Shown here: piece after piece, positions 60,080 to 64,000 of the stretch | Numbering within the stretch: position 1 is the stretch's first letter | How the letters are laid out: every line of letters starts with the position of its first letter | DNA from: Streptomyces cellostaticus | GTDB lineage: Bacteria > Actinomycetota > Actinomycetes > Streptomycetales > Streptomycetaceae | Length of the DNA stretch: 64,000 nucleotides | Reading direction: 5' to 3' | Assembly: GCF_001513965.1 (NCBI RefSeq) | Contig: NZ_KQ948026.1 | Span: 1 to 64,000 of the forward strand | Program-made: the position numbers and the translations under genes | Notes under the pieces: model-generated | Told to the model about the DNA's origin: nothing | Database searches by the model: none | Seen by the model: only the letters and a program-made list of their open reading frames with translations

Positions 60080-60904
60080 TTACAGCTTGCCCAGTACCTG
60101 GCCGAGCAGCTCGCCCATCCGTGCCGCCGAGTCGCGGCCCGCCTGGAGGACCTCCTCGTGGTTGAGGGGCTCGCCGGTCATGCCTGCCGCGAGGTTGGTG
60201 ACCAGGGAGATGCCCAGCACCTCGGCGCCCGCCTCGCGGGCGGCGATGGCCTCGAGGACCGTGGACATGCCGACCAGGTCCGCGCCGATCACGCGGGCCA
60301 TGCGGATCTCGGCCGGGGTCTCGTAGTGCGGGCCGGGGAACTGCGCGTAGACGCCCTCCTCCAGGGTGGGGTCGATCTCCTTGCACAGGGCGCGCAGGCG
60401 GGGGGAGTAGAGGTCCGTCAGGTCGACGAAGTTGGCGCCGACGATCGGGGACGTGGCCGTCAGGTTGAGGTGGTCGCTGATCAGGACCGGCTGGCCGGGG
60501 CGCATGCCCTCGCGCAGACCGCCGCAGCCGTTGGTCAGCACGATGGTCTTGCAGCCGGCGGCGACGGCCGTGCGGACGCCGTGCGCGACGGCGGCGACAC
60601 CGCGGCCCTCGTAGTAGTGCGTGCGGCCGAGGAAGACCAGCGCGCGCTTGTCACCGAAGGTGTACGAGCGGATCTTGCCGCCGTGTCCCTCGACGGCCGG
60701 CGGCGGGAAGCCGGGCAGCTCGGTGACCTGGAACTCGGCGTCGGGGGCCCCCAGGGCGTCGACGGCCGGAGCCCAGCCGGAGCCCATCACGAGGGCGACG
60801 TCGTGGGTCTCGGCGCCCGTGAGCTCGCGCAGGCGCGCGGCGGCCGCGTCGGCGGCGGCGTAGGGGTCGCCCTGGATGTCGTCCGGAAGAAGAGATGCGT
60901 TCAC
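60080..60904 (-). CDS. Purine nucleoside phosphorylase
   Basis: 274 residues from GTG 60904. Class II trimeric (PNP/MTAP type) enzyme that splits (deoxy)inosine and (deoxy)guanosine to base and pentose-1-phosphate. Motifs are ALVMGSGWAPAVDAL, VFLGRTHYYEGRGVA (phosphate-site His), LTNGCGGLREGMRPGQ, LISDHLNLTA, AQFPGPHYETPAEIRM (base-site Glu) and GMSTVLEAIAAREAG. The -10-like TACCCT lies 7 nt before the GTG (leaderless), with the nucleoside operator 25-38 nt upstream of the start. Works after Add and before the phosphopentomutase-like enzyme and DeoC. Confidence 0.95.
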   Translation of the reverse strand: MNASLLPDDIQGDPYAAADAAAARLRELTGAETHDVALVMGSGWAPAVDALGAPDAEFQVTELPGFPPPAVEGHGGKIRSYTFGDKRALVFLGRTHYYEGRGVAAVAHGVRTAVAAGCKTIVLTNGCGGLREGMRPGQPVLISDHLNLTATSPIVGANFVDLTDLYSPRLRALCKEIDPTLEEGVYAQFPGPHYETPAEIRMARVIGADLVGMSTVLEAIAAREAGAEVLGISLVTNLAAGMTGEPLNHEEVLQAGRDSAARMGELLGQVLGKL

Positions 60905-60928
60905 GCCGACGAGGGTAGCCGCTCTTCG

Positions 60929-60942
60929 CCTACGCGCGTAGA
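60929..60942 (-). promoter_or_regulatory. Operator TCTACGCGCGTAGG of purine nucleoside phosphorylase gene
   Basis: Read on the minus strand, TCTACGCGCGTAGG is identical to the add operator, with the core TACGCGCGTA at 60931-60940. It lies in the -35/spacer region of the promoter whose -10 is TACCCT. Confidence 0.82.
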
Positions 60943-61062
60943 TGACAGAGCCCACGGGATTGGGATCGTTGTCTTGTCGTTTTCGACAAAGGAGGGGCAA
61001 ATCCGCAGCAAAACCCGCTGGGGCCCCTTGCTCGGCGCGCCCGGAGCGCCGTCCGGCTCGCC

Positions 61063-61500
61063 TCAGCAGGGGCGCTTGCGCAGCTCCATCACATAGTCGT
61101 GGGGCGCCCCGGCGGACTCGGCGGCATCGGCGATCTCCCCGAGGTACCGGGCCGACGGCAGCCCGCCCTCGTAGCCGTTCAGGACGTAGGCCCAGGCCGG
61201 TTCCTCGCCGTCCAGCGTGTGCGCGAGCACCCGGACGCGCCGGTAGATGCCGAGGCCCACGCCCTCCCACCGGTCGAGGGACTCCTCGTCCATGGGTGCT
61301 ATGTCGTACAGGCCGACGAAGACCTGGGCTCCGGGCTCCTCGACGATCATCGCCAGCGCCCCCTCCCAGCCCAGCTGCTCGCCCCCGAAGGTCAGTCGCC
61401 AGCCGTTCAGCCAGCCGGTGGCGCGCAGTGGGGAGTGCGGGGCGCGGCCGGACATCAGCCCCGCATCGAGGTTGCCGGCGTATGCGGCATAGAGCGACAT
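61063..61500 (-). CDS. Gamma-glutamylcyclotransferase-fold protein
   Basis: 145 residues. It begins MSLYAAYAGNLDAGLMSGRA, the GGCT/AIG2 signature (YxxxLxxxxM), and then has WRLTFGG, VGLYDIAPMDEESLDRWEGV with the likely catalytic Glu, and YRRVRVLAHTLDGEEPAWAY. Possible 5-oxoproline-forming activity; substrate not determined. TACCCT lies 6 nt before the ATG on the minus strand. Divergent from the quinone dehydrogenase gene. Confidence 0.82.
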   Translation of the reverse strand: MSLYAAYAGNLDAGLMSGRAPHSPLRATGWLNGWRLTFGGEQLGWEGALAMIVEEPGAQVFVGLYDIAPMDEESLDRWEGVGLGIYRRVRVLAHTLDGEEPAWAYVLNGYEGGLPSARYLGEIADAAESAGAPHDYVMELRKRPC

Positions 61501-61615
61501 GGAGAGAGGGTACGGCAGGGGAAACTCCCGTCCCGGTCACCCTCTTCCGTTCCAGGAGTCCCGCTGGTGCGGCCCCGGGCAGTAGCACCTTGAAGCGTGC
61601 GGGACAATGGGGTAC

Positions 61616-63055
61616 GTGACTCGGATCGTGATCATCGGTGGCGGACCCGGCGGATACGAGGCGGCCCTGGTGGCCGCCCAGCTCGGCTCGGAGGTGACCG
61701 TCGTCGACTGCGACGGTCTGGGCGGAGCGTCGGTGCTGACCGACTGCGTGCCGTCGAAGACCCTTATCGCTACGGCCGAGGTGATGACCACCTTCGACTC
61801 CTCGTACGAGGAGCTGGGCATCATCGTCGCCGACGACACCCCGCCATTGGAGCAGGCCGCCCGGGTCGTCGGTGTCGATCTCGGCAAGGTCAACCGGCGT
61901 GTGAAGCGGCTCGCACTCGCGCAGTCGCACGACATCACCGCCTCCGTCACCCGCGCCGGCGCCCGGGTCCTGCGCGGCCGCGGCCGGCTGGACGGCATGC
62001 AGGGCCTCGACGGCTCCCGCAAGGTCGTCGTCACCGCCGCCGACGGCACCGAGGAGACCCTCACCGCCGACGCCGTCCTCATCGCCACCGGCGGCCACCC
62101 GCGCGAGCTGCCCGACGCCCAGCCCGACGGCGAGCGCATCCTGAACTGGACCCAGGTCTACGACCTCACCGAGCTGCCGGACGAGCTGATCGTGGTCGGC
62201 TCGGGTGTGACCGGTGCCGAGTTCGCCGGTGCCTATCAGGCGCTCGGCTCCAAGGTGACCCTGGTGTCCTCGCGCGATCGCGTGCTGCCCGGCGAGGACC
62301 CGGACGCCGCCGCCGTCCTGGAGGACGTCTTCAGGCGCCGCGGCATGAACGTCATGGCCCGCTCCCGCGCGCAGTCCGCCAAGCGGGTCGGCGACCGGGT
62401 GGAGGTGACGCTGGCCGACGGGCGCGTCATCACCGGCTCGCACTGCCTCATGGCCGTCGGTGCCATCCCGAACAGCGCGGGGCTGGGCCTGGAGGAGGCC
62501 GGCGTCAAGCTGCGCGAGTCCGGGCACATCTGGACCGACAAGGTGTCGCGGACGACCGCTCCGGGCGTCTATGCCGCCGGTGACGTGACCGGTGTCTTCG
62601 CCCTCGCGTCCGTCGCCGCCATGCAGGGACGTATCGCCATGTACCACTTCCTCGGCGACGCGGTGGCCCCGCTGAACCTCAAGACGGTCTCCTCGAACGT
62701 CTTCACCGACCCGGAGATCGCCACCGTGGGCTACAGCCAGGCGGACGTGGACGCGGGCAAGATCGACGCGCGCGTGGTCAAGCTCCCCCTGCTGCGCAAC
62801 CCGCGCGCCAAGATGCAGGGCATCCGGGACGGCTTCGTGAAGATCTTCTGCCGCCCGGGCACCGGCATCGTCGTCGGCGGTGTGGTCGTCGCGCCGCGTG
62901 CCTCGGAACTGATCCACCCCATCTCGATCGCCGTCGACAACAATCTGACGGTCGAACAGATCGCGAACGCATTCACCGTGTACCCCTCCCTTTCGGGGTC
63001 GATCGCGGAGGTGGCGCGCCAGCTCCACACGCGCAAGGCGAGCGGCGAGGCCTGA
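61616..63055 (+). CDS. NAD(P)H-quinone dehydrogenase, LpdA-type flavoprotein
   Basis: 479 residues from GTG 61616 (ATG 61607 possible). FAD site VTRIVIIGGGPGGYEAALVA, NAD site LIVVGSGVTGAEFAGAYQAL, and C-terminal dimer domain. At the lipoamide-dehydrogenase active site the usual CxxxxC is GASVLTDCVPSKTL, so only one Cys remains and no redox disulfide can form. This is the form found in Mycobacterium LpdA (Rv3303c), a quinone reductase, from memory. It is therefore not part of a 2-oxoacid dehydrogenase complex. GACAAT lies 7 nt before the GTG (leaderless pattern). Confidence 0.9.
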   Translation: MTRIVIIGGGPGGYEAALVAAQLGSEVTVVDCDGLGGASVLTDCVPSKTLIATAEVMTTFDSSYEELGIIVADDTPPLEQAARVVGVDLGKVNRRVKRLALAQSHDITASVTRAGARVLRGRGRLDGMQGLDGSRKVVVTAADGTEETLTADAVLIATGGHPRELPDAQPDGERILNWTQVYDLTELPDELIVVGSGVTGAEFAGAYQALGSKVTLVSSRDRVLPGEDPDAAAVLEDVFRRRGMNVMARSRAQSAKRVGDRVEVTLADGRVITGSHCLMAVGAIPNSAGLGLEEAGVKLRESGHIWTDKVSRTTAPGVYAAGDVTGVFALASVAAMQGRIAMYHFLGDAVAPLNLKTVSSNVFTDPEIATVGYSQADVDAGKIDARVVKLPLLRNPRAKMQGIRDGFVKIFCRPGTGIVVGGVVVAPRASELIHPISIAVDNNLTVEQIANAFTVYPSLSGSIAEVARQLHTRKASGEA

Positions 63056-63221
63056 CGGCCGATTCCGCATCCCCGCTGGTCACGGGGAGTTGTCGCGCAT
63101 GCGTACGGCATAGTCGGGCGGGTTAGCCCCTATACCACTTCCCGCCCTCCCATGCGAACAACTTCTGCTATTCGGCGCAAACTGCTGAAAGCAGACGGTC
63201 GTTGGGGTTACTGTCAGTTTC

Positions 63222-64000
63222 GTGTTCGCTGCAGAACGTCGCCAATTGATCCTCGAAATGGTGCGAGCGAACGGGGCCGTGTCGCTCCGTGAACTCGCCC
63301 GTGTCGTCCAGACCTCCGAAGTGACCGTACGACGGGACGTGCGGGCACTGGAGGCAGAAGGACTCCTCGACCGCCGGCACGGCGGTGCGGTACTGCCGGG
63401 CGGGTTCACGCGGGAGTCCGGCTTTCCGCAGAAGTCCCATCTCGCGACCGCCGAGAAGACGGCCATCGCCGACCTGGCCGCGGGCCTCGTCGAAGAGGGC
63501 GAGGCCATCGTCGTCGGAGCGGGGACCACCACGCAGGAGCTGGCCCGCCGGCTCGCGCGCGTGCCCGGGCTGACGGTCGTCACCAACTCCCTCCTGGTCG
63601 CCCAGGCGTTGGCCCATGCCAACCGGGTGGAGGTCGTGATGACCGGCGGCACCCTGCGCGGCTCCAACTACGCCCTGGTCGGCTCCGGCGCCGAGCAGTC
63701 CCTGCAGGGGCTGAGAGTGTCGAGGGCCTTCCTGTCGGGGAGCGGCCTGACCGCGGAGCGGGGTCTGTCCACGTCCAACATGCTCTCGGCGTCCGTCGAC
63801 CGCGCGCTGGTGCAGGCCGCCGCCGAGGTCGTGGTCCTCGCCGACCACACCAAGCTGGGCACGGACACGATGTTCCAGACGGTGCCGACGGATGTCATCA
63901 CCCGGCTGGTCACCGACGAGCCGCCCGCGCACGAGGACCGTGCCGCCACCGAGCTGCAGGCCCTTGCCGATCAGGGGGTGCAGATCGCCGTGGCCGGGGC
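63222..64000 (+). CDS. DeoR/GlpR family transcriptional regulator (truncated by window end)
   Basis: The first 259 codons are open to the window edge. Reading starts FAAERRQLILEMVRANGAVS and continues LRELARVVQTSEVTVRRDVR, the DeoR winged helix, then EGLLDRRHGGAVLPGG. The sugar-phosphate-binding DeoRC domain has KTAIADLAAGLVEEGEAIVV, GAGTTTQELARRLA, VTNSLLVAQALAH, VMTGGTLRGSN and VVVLADHTKLGTDTMF. GTG 63222 lacks a Shine-Dalgarno sequence and TACTGT lies 7 nt upstream. Effector would be a phosphorylated sugar. As the only DeoR gene close to deoA, deoC and pnp it is the leading candidate for the TACGCGCGTA operators (inference); its own promoter lacks that site. Confidence 0.92.
   Translation, partial: MFAAERRQLILEMVRANGAVSLRELARVVQTSEVTVRRDVRALEAEGLLDRRHGGAVLPGGFTRESGFPQKSHLATAEKTAIADLAAGLVEEGEAIVVGAGTTTQELARRLARVPGLTVVTNSLLVAQALAHANRVEVVMTGGTLRGSNYALVGSGAEQSLQGLRVSRAFLSGSGLTAERGLSTSNMLSASVDRALVQAAAEVVVLADHTKLGTDTMFQTVPTDVITRLVTDEPPAHEDRAATELQALADQGVQIAVAG

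Noticed and set aside
60974..60997. Small ORF or regulatory RNA near TTGTCGTTTTCGACAA followed by AGGAGGGG
   Set aside because: The ribosome-binding-like sequence is followed by ATC and a short Ser/Gly/Pro frame without a conventional start. Unlike the ABC ATPase case, there is no domain evidence.
61616..63055. Calling the flavoprotein dihydrolipoyl dehydrogenase
   Set aside because: The required CxxxxC disulfide is missing and no E1/E2 2-oxoacid dehydrogenase genes are adjacent.
60080..63070. 996-codon frame running through the purine nucleoside phosphorylase
   Set aside because: Only the C-terminal 274 residues are the enzyme; the rest is antisense to the quinone dehydrogenase gene and the GGCT gene region.

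Overview
The window is very GC-rich DNA with high third-position GC, many GTG starts, and gene order and proteins typical of Streptomyces. From memory, the order (sdh operon, paired ECF sigma genes, sialic-acid-like cluster, nucleoside ABC transporter with cdd and deoA, add, afsQ2/afsQ1/sigQ, ALDH pair, deoC, pmm, pnp, quinone dehydrogenase, DeoR) closely follows the conserved core chromosome of S. coelicolor. I see no IS element, prophage, tRNA, rRNA or CRISPR array. All assignments come from reading the sequence; no database search was possible.

Layout. 1-4.0 kb: an extracytoplasmic solute-binding protein, then a three-gene unit (membrane protein, DCC thiol-oxidoreductase-like protein, TetR) under twin TTGAAC palindromes, then a VOC protein. 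4.0-7.5 kb: the sdhCDAB operon with a strong terminator. 7.7-12.2 kb: a UraD-like protein whose C-terminus is encoded by a dispersed repeat, a GH20 hexosaminidase, and membrane or hypothetical proteins. 12.5-16.1 kb: two tandem paralogous pairs, each an ECF sigma factor plus a single-pass membrane protein with a shared extracytoplasmic two-cysteine motif. 16.3-21.6 kb: L,D-transpeptidase lipoprotein, acyl-CoA mutase large subunit, Uma2-like protein, and a divergent monooxygenase/TetR pair.

21.6-30.0 kb: a divergent seven-gene cluster for a nonulosonic acid (sialic/Kdn-like) cell-surface polymer. It contains NeuB, a NeuA-HAD fusion, a polysialyltransferase-like enzyme, three further glycosyltransferase-like proteins and an O-acyltransferase. 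30.1-34 kb: Ser/Thr kinase, methyltransferase, M20 amidohydrolase. 34.2-41.2 kb: nucleoside uptake and salvage (BMP lipoprotein, ABC ATPase, two permeases, cdd, deoA). 41.3-48.8 kb: STAS protein, SigG-type sigma, MFS/LysR pair, alpha/beta-hydrolase-like protein, add, small secreted and membrane proteins. 48.8-52.7 kb: lipoprotein-afsQ2-afsQ1 divergent from sigQ, with an AfsQ1 box between them. 52.8-64 kb: uridine-kinase-like protein, secreted peptide, ALDH pair with deoC, PH-domain protein, phosphohexomutase, purine nucleoside phosphorylase, GGCT-like protein, LpdA-like quinone dehydrogenase, and a DeoR regulator cut by the window end.

The clearest system-level signal is a nucleoside regulon. 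A palindrome TCTACGCGCGTAGS lies in the promoters of the BMP lipoprotein, the ABC-cdd-deoA operon, add, deoC-ALDH and the purine nucleoside phosphorylase, and of no other gene I could find here. The window's DeoR-family gene is a natural candidate regulator. A second candidate system is the duplicated sigma/membrane-protein module. Other unusual points are an ABC ATPase gene with no canonical start codon before its Walker A motif, a truncated ALDH lacking the catalytic cysteine, an alpha/beta-hydrolase lacking its nucleophile, and many apparently leaderless genes whose -10 box lies 6-8 nt before the start codon.
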